Below, one piece after another: positions 33,914-42,488 of a DNA stretch of 64,000 nucleotides. A model generated the notes under the pieces. The model was not told where the DNA came from and did no database searches. It saw only the letters and a program-made list of their open reading frames with translations. Source of the DNA: an uncultured Lachnospiraceae bacterium (GTDB lineage: Bacteria; Bacillota; Clostridia; Lachnospirales; Lachnospiraceae); contig CAMWFQ010000010.1 of NCBI GenBank assembly GCA_947173495.1, forward strand, positions 62,001-126,000, read 5' to 3'. How positions within the stretch are numbered: position 1 is the first letter of the stretch; each line of letters opens with the position of its first letter. Both the position numbers and the translations under genes were made by a program.

Positions 33914-35332
33914 TCACGGTTTACCGCTTTCACAGCTGCTCTTTCGATGCGCTTCTTCCTGCCATATTTGATCTGCAGCAGACGCCCATTCTCTCGCATA
34001 TTCATGACATTTTCCACACAGATGCTCCACAGGCTCCGGCGACTGCAGATCCGTGGATTTTGCACCGCTCTTTCTCACCATTTCCTCCAGGATCTCCGGA
34101 TTCTCCAGCATGGGACAGGGGCGCAGATGATTGTCGTTGAAAGGCTGACGATCTCTGTATGCCATAAATAACGGCTGTTTTAATATTTCAAGAAGCGTAT
34201 GGGTTCTGATGTTTGCACCTGAATAATGAATGAACACGCAGGGTTCCGCATCTCCGTTTGCATTGATGTGAAAATAGTTTCTTCCTCCGGCAATGCATCC
34301 TCCTACAAATTCGCCGTCATTCTGGAAATCCATGGTGAACAGCCCTTTTCCGGTGCTCATATTGCGGATCTCTCTCACTCTGTCCTTGATATAAATACGC
34401 TGCTCTGTGGTTGGCAGAAGCTCCGTCGCCGCATTGTTGCCCACCGGCATATAGTGGAAGTACAGTGCGTACCGGCACCCCTTTTCCACGATCAGATCCA
34501 CGAATTCATCACAGGTTACCGTCTCAATATTCTGAGACGTATAGCAAATAGAGGTTCCGAAGATCAGCCCGTTTTCCTTGAGCAGATCCATGGCATTCAT
34601 AACCTTTCCAAATACGCCGTCTCCGCGTCGGATATCATTAACCGCCTCAAATCCCTCCAGGCTGATGGCCAGATAGAGGTTTCCCACCCGTTTCATTTCC
34701 TGGCAGAAATCTTCCTCTACCAGAGTAGCGTTGGTATAGGCCAGGAATGCGCAGTCATTATGCTTTTCACAAAGCCTGATAATATCCGCTTTTCTTACCA
34801 GAGGCTCGCCGCCGGTAAACATATAGAAATAAATTCCCAGCTCCTTTCCCTGACTGATCAGATCATCCATCTCCTCAAAGGACAGGTTCAGCCTGTTTCC
34901 GTATTCCGCCGCCCAGCATCCGGTACAGTGCAGATTGCAGGCGCTGGTGGGATCCATGAGGATCAGCCAGGGCACATTACACTGATGTTTTCTGCGCATC
35001 CTCCGGATAGTCTTTGTCCCGTAGAAAAAGGCCTCAAATCCCAGGTTCAGCGCAGTTGTCCGCAGTACATGAGGGTCAACCTCACTCAGAATCCTGCGGA
35101 TATATCGGTTCAGCGTCCCCTCCCTGTCGCAGATCATTCTTTTCGCCTTCTCATAATCAACATCCAGCCTTTCACCACTCATATAGTTTTCCATCAGATC
35201 CATCAGCCTGCTCACATCTTTTTCCCAGTCTTTCTCTGTATTCTTATCGCCGGAAACATTGGCAAGCGCCAGATCTATGGCCTTCCCGAAGGCCGCTCTT
35301 GCCGCTTTGTGTGTCATTTCATTCGTCTTCAT
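33914..35332 (-). CDS. Radical SAM/SPASM-type protein
   Basis: A 472-residue radical SAM enzyme. A helical N-terminal region (1-110) precedes the cluster motif CNLHCTGC (near 132-139), FTGGEPLV and the barrel strands. The C-terminal region has further Cys residues (GGCIAGGRNYFHIN, EPCVF, RPCPML, CGKCHEY) suggesting an auxiliary SPASM cluster. The GGRNYFHINANGDAEPC segment is typical of hopanoid- or lipid-modifying radical SAM relatives, as well as peptide-maturation enzymes. Coupling to a UPF0104 membrane protein favours a membrane-lipid substrate. GGAGG precedes the ATG by 9 bases. Confidence 0.85.
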   Translation of the reverse strand: MKTNEMTHKAARAAFGKAIDLALANVSGDKNTEKDWEKDVSRLMDLMENYMSGERLDVDYEKAKRMICDREGTLNRYIRRILSEVDPHVLRTTALNLGFEAFFYGTKTIRRMRRKHQCNVPWLILMDPTSACNLHCTGCWAAEYGNRLNLSFEEMDDLISQGKELGIYFYMFTGGEPLVRKADIIRLCEKHNDCAFLAYTNATLVEEDFCQEMKRVGNLYLAISLEGFEAVNDIRRGDGVFGKVMNAMDLLKENGLIFGTSICYTSQNIETVTCDEFVDLIVEKGCRYALYFHYMPVGNNAATELLPTTEQRIYIKDRVREIRNMSTGKGLFTMDFQNDGEFVGGCIAGGRNYFHINANGDAEPCVFIHYSGANIRTHTLLEILKQPLFMAYRDRQPFNDNHLRPCPMLENPEILEEMVRKSGAKSTDLQSPEPVEHLCGKCHEYAREWASAADQIWQEEAHRKSSCESGKP

Positions 35333-35415
35333 CTGTTCGTACCTCCATGTGCTTATCTATACCTTATCGTAGCAAAAAAGGAAGGCGGAAAAAACAGACA
35401 CCACGGCGCCTCTGC

Positions 35416-35453
35416 AAAAAAAACAGACACTTCAAATGAAATGTCTGTTTTTT
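35416..35453. terminator. Bidirectional intrinsic terminator
   Basis: A stem of AAACAGACA-CTTC pairs with GAAA-TGTCTGTTT around AAAT (35421-35450), with T-runs on both strands. It lies about 65 bases after the TetR stop and terminates TetR transcription towards the radical SAM gene. Confidence 0.8.
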
Positions 35454-35514
35454 ACAATCAAAATAGTTTTCATATATGAAATAAGCAGATGAAATTCGTA
35501 TATCGGATCCTCTC

Positions 35515-36090
35515 TTATCCTGCTTCTCCGCAAATACTTCGGCGGATCATTTCTTCCAGCATTCCCTTTCGCAGCTGTCCCATCCGGTAAAAGAACGCCT
35601 GAATATCCTCCTTCATTCCGCCTCTGAGCCAGTCGATAATAGCCCCAAAGCAGCACCACTTATAATAGCGGATTATGATTCCTTTATCCTCTTCCCCTAC
35701 AGGCTCTGCTGCAAAAGCCGTATTGATATAGGTACTCACCACATGCTCGCACACCCTCCACAGGTACCTCTCAAACAAATCCCTGTTAGCTGAGTGGTAC
35801 AGATGAAGCGCTGCCCGCCTGTTCTCAAGTGCAAAAGAGACCGCCACATCCATCCCCTCTTCCAGAGATTCCACCGTCGGGTGATCTCTGATAATCTCAT
35901 CCGCATACTCCAGGATAATCTCCTCAATCATAGAGGGAAGGTCTTCATAATGGTAATAAAAAGAATTACGGTTAATGCCGCAGTCCTCAACAATATCTTT
36001 AATAGTGATCTTACTTACAGGACGCTCATTCAAAAGCTTTATGAAGGAATCTCTGATGGCCCGCTTTGTAAATCCCGGCAAGCTCCGCAC
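35515..36090 (-). CDS. TetR/AcrR-family regulator
   Basis: A 191-residue regulator. The N-terminal HTH reads TKRAIRDSFIKLL, then ITIKDIVEDCGINRNSFYYH, and the ligand domain is helical with a TetR_C-like WLRGGMKEDIQAF near the end. It sits upstream of the radical SAM/UPF0104 pair and is separated from it by a terminator, so it could regulate those genes or itself. No clear operator was seen in the short upstream AT-rich gap. Confidence 0.88.
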   Translation of the reverse strand: MRSLPGFTKRAIRDSFIKLLNERPVSKITIKDIVEDCGINRNSFYYHYEDLPSMIEEIILEYADEIIRDHPTVESLEEGMDVAVSFALENRRAALHLYHSANRDLFERYLWRVCEHVVSTYINTAFAAEPVGEEDKGIIIRYYKWCCFGAIIDWLRGGMKEDIQAFFYRMGQLRKGMLEEMIRRSICGEAG

Positions 36091-36159
36091 CTCCCTGCGT
36101 TTTCTCTCTTTTCTGTAAATATTGCCCTACCATTAATATATTGATTTTATTTTGAATAG

Positions 36160-36306
36160 TCAAGCCTTTTTATGTCCACAGCCTGCGCAGCGGGCGCAAT
36201 CACATCCGCATTGGAAAGACTTCCCGCTTTTCTTATCACGTATCATTTTTCTTATGGCAATCCCTGCTGTACCGGTCAGGATTACCGCCGTAACGATGGT
36301 TCCCAT
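36160..36306 (-). CDS. FeoB-associated Cys-rich membrane protein
   Basis: A 48-residue protein with GGGAGG 6 bases before the ATG. One N-terminal membrane helix (IVTAVILTGTAGIAI) is followed by a basic RKMIRDKKSGKSF stretch and the Cys-rich tail CGCDCARCAGCGHKKA. This is the layout of FeoB_associated proteins, small partners of the ferrous iron transporter FeoB. feoB itself is about 27 kb away at the right window edge. It is divergent from a DtxR-type regulator, consistent with metal control. Confidence 0.85.
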   Translation of the reverse strand: MGTIVTAVILTGTAGIAIRKMIRDKKSGKSFQCGCDCARCAGCGHKKA

Positions 36307-36527
36307 GAATATCCTCCCTTTTTTCAGTCATGGTGCAAGCTGTTTTTCCTGCCGCCTGTTATAAGCTTATTCTGTTTTTAGCCGCTTGTAAATAACTAAT
36401 GTAAATTTTTTATAAAGCTTCCCTAAAGCAAAACGAAAGTAGCTGTTTTTTACTCTGTATTTATGTTATAATCTGAAAATACAGCAAAGACTGTAGAAAA
36501 TCTGAAGTCAGAATAGAGGAAACAGAG
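36307..36527. promoter_or_regulatory. Shared regulatory region of the FeoB-associated gene and DtxR-type gene
   Basis: An AT-rich 221-base divergent region. On the plus strand TATAAT (36467-36472) lies 56 bases before the DtxR start with a weak -35. A strict DtxR or Fur box could not be fixed by eye. Confidence 0.4.
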
Positions 36528-36893
36528 ATGCACATAAATGAATCTGCAGAGAACTATCTGGAAACAATATTAATATTAAGCAAATCCCGTCCTGTAGTCC
36601 GCTCAGTTGATGTGGCAGAAGAACTCGGCTTCAAAAAGTCAAGCGTCAGCGTTGCCATGAAGAATCTGCGCGAGAAGGAACACATCACCGTCACCAGAGA
36701 AGGATTTATCTATCTGACGCCTTCTGGAAGAGAAATTGCTGAAATGATCTACGAACGCCATGAGCTCTTTACCAAATGGCTGGTCCATCTGGGTGTGGAC
36801 GAAAAAACCGCCGCCCGGGATGCCTGCAAAATTGAACATGACCTCAGCAAAGAAAGCTTCGAGGCGATTAAAAACCATATTAAACTGCCATGA
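36528..36893 (+). CDS. DtxR/MntR-family metal-dependent regulator
   Basis: A 121-residue protein: winged helix (ESAENYLETILILSKSRPVV, then SVDVAEELGFKKSSVSVAM) and the metal-binding dimerisation domain (YERHELFTKWLVHLGV, CKIEHDLSKESF) with conserved Glu, His and Cys ligands. No SH3 domain, as in MntR/IdeR short forms. AGAGGA precedes the ATG. It probably represses iron or manganese uptake genes, likely including the divergent FeoB-associated gene. Its stop overlaps the next start (ATGA). Confidence 0.92.
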   Translation: MHINESAENYLETILILSKSRPVVRSVDVAEELGFKKSSVSVAMKNLREKEHITVTREGFIYLTPSGREIAEMIYERHELFTKWLVHLGVDEKTAARDACKIEHDLSKESFEAIKNHIKLP

Positions 36894-37900
36894 AACCAAC
36901 ATCAAACGAAACCAGATTTACTATCATACCGGATGAACTGCTGAAGGAGACTATGGACCGGGATGTTCTTCCTTTTCTCACCGCTATCGGCTCCGCCGGC
37001 TACGTAACCGTCAGACGCCGCAATGCAGGTACGGGAAAGAGCCGACTTTATTATGAAGCATACCGTCCTCAGGCTCCCCGCGGCGCTATTGTGATCAGCC
37101 ACGGATACAGTGAATCGGTTGAAAAATATAAAGAAGTCATTTACTATTTTACACAGGCCGGATATCAGGTCTATTTAGCGGATCACAGGGGGCATGGACG
37201 GTCTGTCCGCGATACGGATCATCCCTGTATGGTTCACGTAGCGCATTTCAAAGATTATGTCCGTGACCTGCATACCTTCATTGCAAAAGTGGTAGAACCC
37301 TCCGTGAACGGCCAGCTGCCCCTGTATCTGTATGCTCATTCCATGGGCGGAGCCATTGGCGCACTTTATCTGGAAGCCTGGCCCGATACCTTCCAAAAGG
37401 CTGTTCTCTCTGCTCCTATGCTGAGCCTTTCCATGGGTGCGCTCCCCATTCCCTGTGCCAGGGCTCTGGGACGGATCATGATCAGAATGAACAGAGGCGC
37501 CACCTACCCTCCCGGCCAGCATCCTTTCACGCCCGGAGACGCCTTTGAAACCAGCTGCTCGTCCTGCCGCCAGCGATATGATTACTATCGGGAGAAAAAG
37601 GAAGCCAATCCCCTTTTTCAAACCTGCGGTTCCAGCTACGGATGGGCTTATGAAGCCTTAAATGCCTGTCGCCATGTCACACAAAAAAAGAACTGCCGCA
37701 GGATCACAGTTCCCGTTCTTGTATTTCAGTCCATGAACGATACCACTGTCACATCGTCCGGTATAGAACGCTTTGTGGCGAACACACCTTCCGCCGCCCT
37801 GGTAAAGGTAGATCAAAGCAAGCATGAAATTTACAACAGTACCGCCAGCGTACTGAAAGAATATTACCAGCGTATTTTTGATTTTCTGCAGCCGGAATAA
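36890..37900 (+). CDS. Alpha/beta hydrolase (lysophospholipase/monoacylglycerol lipase-like)
   Basis: A 336-residue Hydrolase_4-type serine hydrolase. Motifs: oxyanion ISHGYSES, DHRGHGRS, the nucleophile elbow YAHSMGGAIG (near 150), and late catalytic Asp (SMNDTTV) and His (SKHEIYN). No signal peptide. It overlaps the DtxR-type gene by 4 bases, so the two are co-translated; a metal link is not obvious. Confidence 0.9.
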   Translation: MKPTSNETRFTIIPDELLKETMDRDVLPFLTAIGSAGYVTVRRRNAGTGKSRLYYEAYRPQAPRGAIVISHGYSESVEKYKEVIYYFTQAGYQVYLADHRGHGRSVRDTDHPCMVHVAHFKDYVRDLHTFIAKVVEPSVNGQLPLYLYAHSMGGAIGALYLEAWPDTFQKAVLSAPMLSLSMGALPIPCARALGRIMIRMNRGATYPPGQHPFTPGDAFETSCSSCRQRYDYYREKKEANPLFQTCGSSYGWAYEALNACRHVTQKKNCRRITVPVLVFQSMNDTTVTSSGIERFVANTPSAALVKVDQSKHEIYNSTASVLKEYYQRIFDFLQPE

Positions 37901-37939
37901 ATTTCCTGTAAAATGCGTTTTCCTGAAAGGAGTTTTCCT

Positions 37940-38209
37940 ATGAAGAAAAAACCAAAACAGATCGCCGCTCTTATTTGCATCATCCTGCTTGCCCTGCTGT
38001 ATATTGCCACCCTGGTAGTCTCCCTGCTCGATTTCCCGGGATCAGAAAGACTCTTTGCGGCATGTCTGGTCGCCACCATCGGGCTGCCTATTCTTCTGTG
38101 GATCTATATCTGGCTTTATGGACGCTATACCGGCAAATCCACTATGGCCGATCTTTTCCCTGAAGAAAAGGCCGGTACGGAAGAAACAGATTCCTCCCCT
38201 CATGCCTGA
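37940..38209 (+). CDS. Small membrane protein, two helices
   Basis: An 89-residue protein beginning MKKKPKQIAALICIILLALL. Two membrane helices (about 8-30 and 38-62) precede a short acidic tail. AAAGGAG lies 7 bases before the ATG at 37940, which is better than an in-frame ATG at 37913. It follows the hydrolase by 39 bases and overlaps the convergent HAD gene by 10 bases. The function is unknown. Confidence 0.7.
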   Translation: MKKKPKQIAALICIILLALLYIATLVVSLLDFPGSERLFAACLVATIGLPILLWIYIWLYGRYTGKSTMADLFPEEKAGTEETDSSPHA

Positions 38210-38808
38210 GCGCCCAGCAGTCCTCCCAGCTCTTTTTGGGTCTGCGCAAGTGTGGAAAATCGGATTCCCTGCATTCCTGCTCTTCTTGCCGCCTCCACAT
38301 TTTCCTCCACATCGTCAATAAAAACACATTCCTGTGGTTCCAGCCCGTACCGGCTGCACAAAAGCTGATAAATCTCAATCGCAGGTTTGATCAGCTCCAC
38401 CTGATAAGAAAGAATTGCTCCGTCCACTTCGCTCAGGAAATCAAGGGCGTCGCTACATTGCGCATGTGCTTTTCTGGCAAAGTTGGAAATCACATAAATC
38501 CCAAATCCCTTCTCCTTCAGTTCCCGGATCCAGGGAATCGCATACTCATAGCGCACCACCATTCCCTTCACATCTGTAAAAACTTCTCTGATCTGCTCCT
38601 CTATGGATGGATCGTTGGCAATAAAGGCTGATAAAAGCTCTTCATCACTCATCTTTCCTCTGTCCATTTCGTTCCATACACTGCTTCTCACAGTGGCATC
38701 CGCCAGCTTATGAAACACCTCATCCGAATAACCAAAACTGTGGAAAAACTCCTGCCACTGAAATCCCGCCAATACATTTCCAATATCAAATACAATATTT
38801 CTGATCAT
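38200..38808 (-). CDS. HAD-IA family phosphatase
   Basis: A 202-residue haloacid dehalogenase-like hydrolase. Motif I is VFDIGNVLAGF (Asp nucleophile present), motif II ISNFARK, motif III Lys in LIKPAIEIY, and motif IV FIDDVEENVEAARRAGM. YihX/epoxide-hydrolase-like members are closest by layout, probably sugar-phosphate phosphatases. It overlaps the small membrane protein gene tail to tail. Confidence 0.92.
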   Translation of the reverse strand: MIRNIVFDIGNVLAGFQWQEFFHSFGYSDEVFHKLADATVRSSVWNEMDRGKMSDEELLSAFIANDPSIEEQIREVFTDVKGMVVRYEYAIPWIRELKEKGFGIYVISNFARKAHAQCSDALDFLSEVDGAILSYQVELIKPAIEIYQLLCSRYGLEPQECVFIDDVEENVEAARRAGMQGIRFSTLAQTQKELGGLLGAQA

Positions 38809-38868
38809 TTTCAGACCTCCTGCTTCGTTTTTTCTCTGCCTAAAAATCGTATTTACTGCCCTCCGCGT

Positions 38869-39747
38869 TTACACTTCCTTCAGAAATTCCTCTGCGGCTC
38901 TGGACAAAAATCCCTTTGTATCCCGCACCACACAGATCTCCCTTTTCGGAATAATCTTGTTAAAACGCAGTTCAAACAGCCTTCCTTCTTCCAGATATTC
39001 TCCGGCGAAATCCTTGACCACACTTCCCACTCCCAGTCCCTGCAGCGCGAACTGGACAATCATATCGCTGGTGGCAAGCTCAAATTCCGGATGTAATTTC
39101 ACTCCGTTCTGCTCAAGGAAGTGATCCATAAAGTTCCTGGTACTGGTATTCCCCTCCAGGGAAATAATCGGAAGCCTCTCCAACTCCTGCAAATCCAGCA
39201 TACGGTTCTTATACTGAATGAATTTCCGCCCGGCCACAAAAATATCCTCAATCTCTCTCACCGGCGTCATCATAAGCTCCTGAGAGGCTATGACCGGCGT
39301 GCTCACCACCCCGAAATCAATTTTCCCCTCCTTCAGAAGCTTAATCGTCTCCGGCGTGGGCGCATTGGTCACCATCACCTTAATGCCCGGAAACCGCTCA
39401 TGATATTTTTGCAGCAGGGGAAGCAGGTAAAATTTAAGCGTCATGTCACTGGCGCCGATCCTCAGCTCGCCCCATTCCAGATTCAGCATGGAAGAGAGTT
39501 TCTTTTCTCCCAGCAGAATCTCTTCATATCCTCTCTTTACGTGCTCATACAACACCTGTCCCTCAAGAGTCAGTCTGATCCCCCGCGTCGCCCGCACAAA
39601 CAGCTTTACGCCAAGAGACGCCTCCAGCTGCTTCAGGCTCTGGCTCACAGCAGGCTGCGAAATCGAAAGCTCTGTGGATGCCGCCGTCAGACTGCCGCTC
39701 CGGGCCGTGTAATAAAACACCTTATAGTATTCCAGATTCTCTGCCAT
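38869..39747 (-). CDS. LysR-family regulator
   Basis: A 292-residue LTTR. HTH at residues 4-62 (YYKVFYYTARSGSLTAASTE, LSISQPAVSQSLKQLE) and a periplasmic-binding-like effector domain (95-290). Reading direction is the same as the upstream uncharacterised gene (45 bases away). No divergent target is present, so its regulon cannot be inferred. Confidence 0.93.
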   Translation of the reverse strand: MAENLEYYKVFYYTARSGSLTAASTELSISQPAVSQSLKQLEASLGVKLFVRATRGIRLTLEGQVLYEHVKRGYEEILLGEKKLSSMLNLEWGELRIGASDMTLKFYLLPLLQKYHERFPGIKVMVTNAPTPETIKLLKEGKIDFGVVSTPVIASQELMMTPVREIEDIFVAGRKFIQYKNRMLDLQELERLPIISLEGNTSTRNFMDHFLEQNGVKLHPEFELATSDMIVQFALQGLGVGSVVKDFAGEYLEEGRLFELRFNKIIPKREICVVRDTKGFLSRAAEEFLKEV

Positions 39748-39792
39748 ACTGCCGTTTCCTCATTAAGCCCATTGACTGGAGCTGAAAGCCTC

Positions 39793-40299
39793 TTAGAGGT
39801 GAAAGCCTCTTATCCACTTCATTCCCGGAGTATTTCTTAAGAAAAAAAGACTCTTCTTCCCAAGAAACGGCTGCATCTCTCTTTTCATAACATCTCTGTC
39901 CCGGATCAACAGCTTTTCCTCTCCGAGAACCAGGATCAGCTTCGACCGTGCATGGAACAGCTTCAGATTTTTTAAGAGCTCCTCCAATGCTTTCTCCTCC
40001 GGCGTTGCAGGATACTTCTCAAAACATCTGCCCGTCTGGACAATGGACAGCGGCACAATCCGGTTCTCCATCCTCTGATCGCTCTCCCAAAAAAGAAGGT
40101 TCATCCTCACATTCCGGAAGATTTCGCTGTGGGAGCGAAGAACGGCCGCCACATCCGCCGCTGTCTCTCTTACATATTCCTCCGGCAGGGCACAGTCCAC
40201 CACAATCGTCATCTCAAGAATTCCACCAGTATAGTTTCCCGGTACATGAAGCACCCTCTCCACTCCGTTTTTCAGGCTCATTTTCCCAAGAAGCTCCAT
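39793..40299 (-). CDS. Uncharacterised protein, formerly next to carB
   Basis: A 168-residue soluble protein, GAGAGGAG before the ATG. It has an N-terminal beta-rich part (VLHVPGNYTGGILEMTIVVD) and a C-terminal part with RSKLILVLGEEKLLIRDRD. I do not recognise the family. Before the defence cassette inserted, its start would have been about 60 bases after the carB stop, so it was probably the third gene of a carAB operon. The tail region contains a GAAAGCCTCTTA repeat at 39783-39810. Confidence 0.6.
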   Translation of the reverse strand: MELLGKMSLKNGVERVLHVPGNYTGGILEMTIVVDCALPEEYVRETAADVAAVLRSHSEIFRNVRMNLLFWESDQRMENRIVPLSIVQTGRCFEKYPATPEEKALEELLKNLKLFHARSKLILVLGEEKLLIRDRDVMKREMQPFLGKKSLFFLRNTPGMKWIRGFHL

Positions 40300-40360
40300 T
40301 TACTCTCCTCTCTTTGGCCTCTATCCATCCTGCTCCTCCGGATTCCCACCGGCCTGGTAT

Positions 40361-40429
40361 CTTAGATCGAAGCCACATCGATCAGCGTAAACTCATCGTT
40401 TGCATTTTCCAGACTGGTCACCAGCGCTC
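40361..40429 (-). repeat. 69-bp direct repeat, copy A (carB 3' end, non-coding copy)
   Basis: Identical over all 69 bases to 42659-42727, offset exactly 2298. It encodes the last 22 codons and stop of carB, but here it lies outside any carB frame. Its left side joins the native-looking downstream sequence; its right side overlaps the stop of the DUF3226 gene. It is an att-like repeat marking one edge of the inserted cassette. A further CTGG is shared 4 bases to the left. Confidence 0.95.
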
Positions 40430-41207
40430 AGGTCAGTTGAAGCATGCTGCATAATTCAGCATTCAGCTTTTGAAGCATATGGCATGCCTTCAGCGTTTCC
40501 TCCGAGACCCACCTATCATCTGCAATGGATACCTGATTTGCCTTTCCTGGTTTCATGGCATTTGCAATACATCCCACCGTTGCTTTTCTGGCGTACTGCT
40601 CCTTTTTCAATCCCTTACAGATATCTGATGCCTTTGCAACATACTCCTCCGCTATTTTCAACAATCCGGGATATGCCGCTTTTGCTGTCTCAAGCAACAG
40701 CTTTTCCAGATCCCCTTCATTCTCATTATCCGGAAACACATAGGAAAAAACCGGTATTTCTTTCATACCTGTATCCAGAACAAGCATTCCCTGCTTTCGT
40801 CCAAGCTTAAAGTCTTCCTTCTCACTGTAAGTGCCAGTCACTTTTCCGATCTTTGATTCTGCTTTTTCCTGATCCGCATCGCAGAGCAACATAATGCCGC
40901 TTAACTGATCCTTCTCGCTGATCTGCATGGCACTCATGATCTGCTGCAGCACCCTCATGATCTCTGTATCGCCGTTTGCACATTTAATCGCCACAGATAC
41001 TTCCTCATTCATCAGAAAACTGGGAATGGGTGTAATCCTCTCCAGCCTGCCCTCTCTGAATGGAAATCTGGCCGGTATTGTACGTTTCCATACCAGAGGC
41101 ACTTTTTCCAGCTCATGGATCTGTTCATTTACTCCGTTTAACCTCAACAGCTTTTCCATCATGGCAATATCATGCGCGCCTTCTACTATTATCAGATAAT
41201 TTCTCAT
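40428..41207 (-). CDS. DUF3226/TOPRIM-like protein, partner of the AAA ATPase
   Basis: A 259-residue protein. The N-terminal IIVEGAHDIAMMEKLL gives the TOPRIM-type conserved Glu, and GIMLLCDADQEKAE the DxD pair. The C-terminal half is helical. TOPRIM nucleases paired with AAA ATPases are found in OLD-family, Gabija and PARIS (AriB) immune systems, where the ATPase senses a phage protein and the nuclease cuts nucleic acid or tRNA. Its ATG overlaps the ATPase stop (ATGA), showing translational coupling. Its TGA lies exactly at the repeat junction. Confidence 0.78.
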   Translation of the reverse strand: MRNYLIIVEGAHDIAMMEKLLRLNGVNEQIHELEKVPLVWKRTIPARFPFREGRLERITPIPSFLMNEEVSVAIKCANGDTEIMRVLQQIMSAMQISEKDQLSGIMLLCDADQEKAESKIGKVTGTYSEKEDFKLGRKQGMLVLDTGMKEIPVFSYVFPDNENEGDLEKLLLETAKAAYPGLLKIAEEYVAKASDICKGLKKEQYARKATVGCIANAMKPGKANQVSIADDRWVSEETLKACHMLQKLNAELCSMLQLT

Positions 41208-42325
41208 AAAATGTCCATTCCCTGATCGGCTTTTAACCAGTGTATCTCTTCTCCCTGAAATCTTTTCACATAAATGCTGCTCTTATAGTGTTCCAGCCGA
41301 TACGCGTTGATGTTTTCAAAATACCCCTGTGCTTCCACCAGAGCATCTATTGCATCTCCGCTGTGTGTTGTAAGAAAAACCTGCACATCATACCGCTCTG
41401 TAGCAGCCGCCATCCATTTGGCGACCTGTATCAGGGCATGCTTATGAATCCCCGTCTCAAATTCATCAATCAGCAGAATTCCGCCGCGCATTTTCACCAC
41501 GGCGCTGGCCAGAGTCAGAATCTTTTTCAAGCCATCTCCGAACGCTGAAACCGGCACCAGGCCGCAGTCTTCCATCTCAATCAGCGTCGCAGGCCTTCCG
41601 TACTGTATCCCCGTCTCCACACCGATGATCCGTTCGTCAAACATCCGCAACAACTCTGTCAGACGGCGTCTTTCTTCTGCAAGCATTCCTTTATATAAGC
41701 TGGCGCTGAGAATTCTGCCGGTATAAATATCAAAGGGTGAAACGTACTGTATTTTATGATTTCTGCTTGAGAACGGCATCCTTGCTCCGGCAGCATGCGT
41801 ATCCCTCCCCTTCGTCTGAGGCATGCGCTGTACTTCATCGAAATAAAATTCTTCCCCATGAGTTTCCCCGCACCGGCAGGTATATTCTCCATCCATCATT
41901 CGAATGGTTCCGTCCGCGTCACAGCAGCTTTCATATCGTCTCCGTTCCTCTGGAGAACAGTCTTCTTCCAGAATCCACCCTCTTTCGATTTTTCCCCTTA
42001 TCCCGACCCTGCACTCACCATATCTGTCGCTCTCCGCCTGGATGTAAATCTCTTTTTCCTTCTCCTGCATTGGAAAAGAATACAGCAGCATATCAAAGGG
42101 AAGCAGTCTGTCCTTCATAATGGACGCTCCCAGCTGTGCCTCTCTTCTTCTTGCAATGTTAATGGCATTCGCCAGCACATCACCGCTGTCCAGCAGCTGG
42201 ATTGCTTCCAGAACAGAGGTTTTTCCGGAATTGTTTTCTCCGATGATAATATTGATCCTTCCCAGCCCCGACATGGTAAGGTTCCTCAATCCCCTGAAAG
42301 ATTCAATTCTAAGTTCTCTTAACAT
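41204..42325 (-). CDS. OLD/AriA-like AAA ATPase (AAA_15/AAA_21)
   Basis: A 373-residue SMC/ABC-type ATPase. Start MLRELRIESFRGLRNL leads to Walker A IIGENNSGKTSVL (near 28-40). A Cys-rich insert occurs in the middle (CSPEERRRYESCCDADG, YTCRCGETHG). The signature-like FGDGLKKILTLASA, Walker B GGILLIDEFETGIHK and H-loop FLTTHSGDAIDAL follow. This is the ATP-binding half of two-gene OLD/PARIS-like systems. A strong promoter lies 42 bases upstream and GGGTGA precedes the ATG. Confidence 0.85.
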   Translation of the reverse strand: MLRELRIESFRGLRNLTMSGLGRINIIIGENNSGKTSVLEAIQLLDSGDVLANAINIARRREAQLGASIMKDRLLPFDMLLYSFPMQEKEKEIYIQAESDRYGECRVGIRGKIERGWILEEDCSPEERRRYESCCDADGTIRMMDGEYTCRCGETHGEEFYFDEVQRMPQTKGRDTHAAGARMPFSSRNHKIQYVSPFDIYTGRILSASLYKGMLAEERRRLTELLRMFDERIIGVETGIQYGRPATLIEMEDCGLVPVSAFGDGLKKILTLASAVVKMRGGILLIDEFETGIHKHALIQVAKWMAAATERYDVQVFLTTHSGDAIDALVEAQGYFENINAYRLEHYKSSIYVKRFQGEEIHWLKADQGMDIL

Positions 42326-42366
42326 ACTTTCACCCGTTCTGAATACCCTTTCTTTCTATGGTACAT

Positions 42367-42396
42367 ACTATAAACTAAAGCAGTATTCATTGTCAA
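42367..42396 (-). promoter_or_regulatory. Promoter of the AAA-DUF3226 cassette
   Basis: A consensus TTGACA (42391-42396), 18-base spacer and TATAGT (42367-42372) on the minus strand, about 42 bases before the ATPase ATG. The cassette therefore has its own promoter, independent of carAB. Confidence 0.7.
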
Positions 42397-42407
42397 AAGG
42401 AGCTTTG

Positions 42408-42488
42408 ATGGCAGACGCAAATATGAGCTTTACATTGCTCCGCCGCGTAATCGACCGGAAAGGAGCCTTTTATGTGCCTTCACGCTGA
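42408..42488 (+). CDS. Possible 26-residue peptide in the cassette
   Basis: AAAAGGAG lies 5 bases before the ATG. The peptide starts MADANMSFTLLRRVIDRKG and overlaps the next small ORF by 17 bases. It is divergent from the ATPase gene. No family is recognised. It could be a regulator or a chance ORF. Confidence 0.35.
   Translation: MADANMSFTLLRRVIDRKGAFYVPSR

Noticed and set aside
40361-40429. A truncated carB gene at copy A
   Set aside because: Only 22 codons and the stop are present, bounded exactly by the repeat, so it is an att-like duplicate and not a decaying paralogue.
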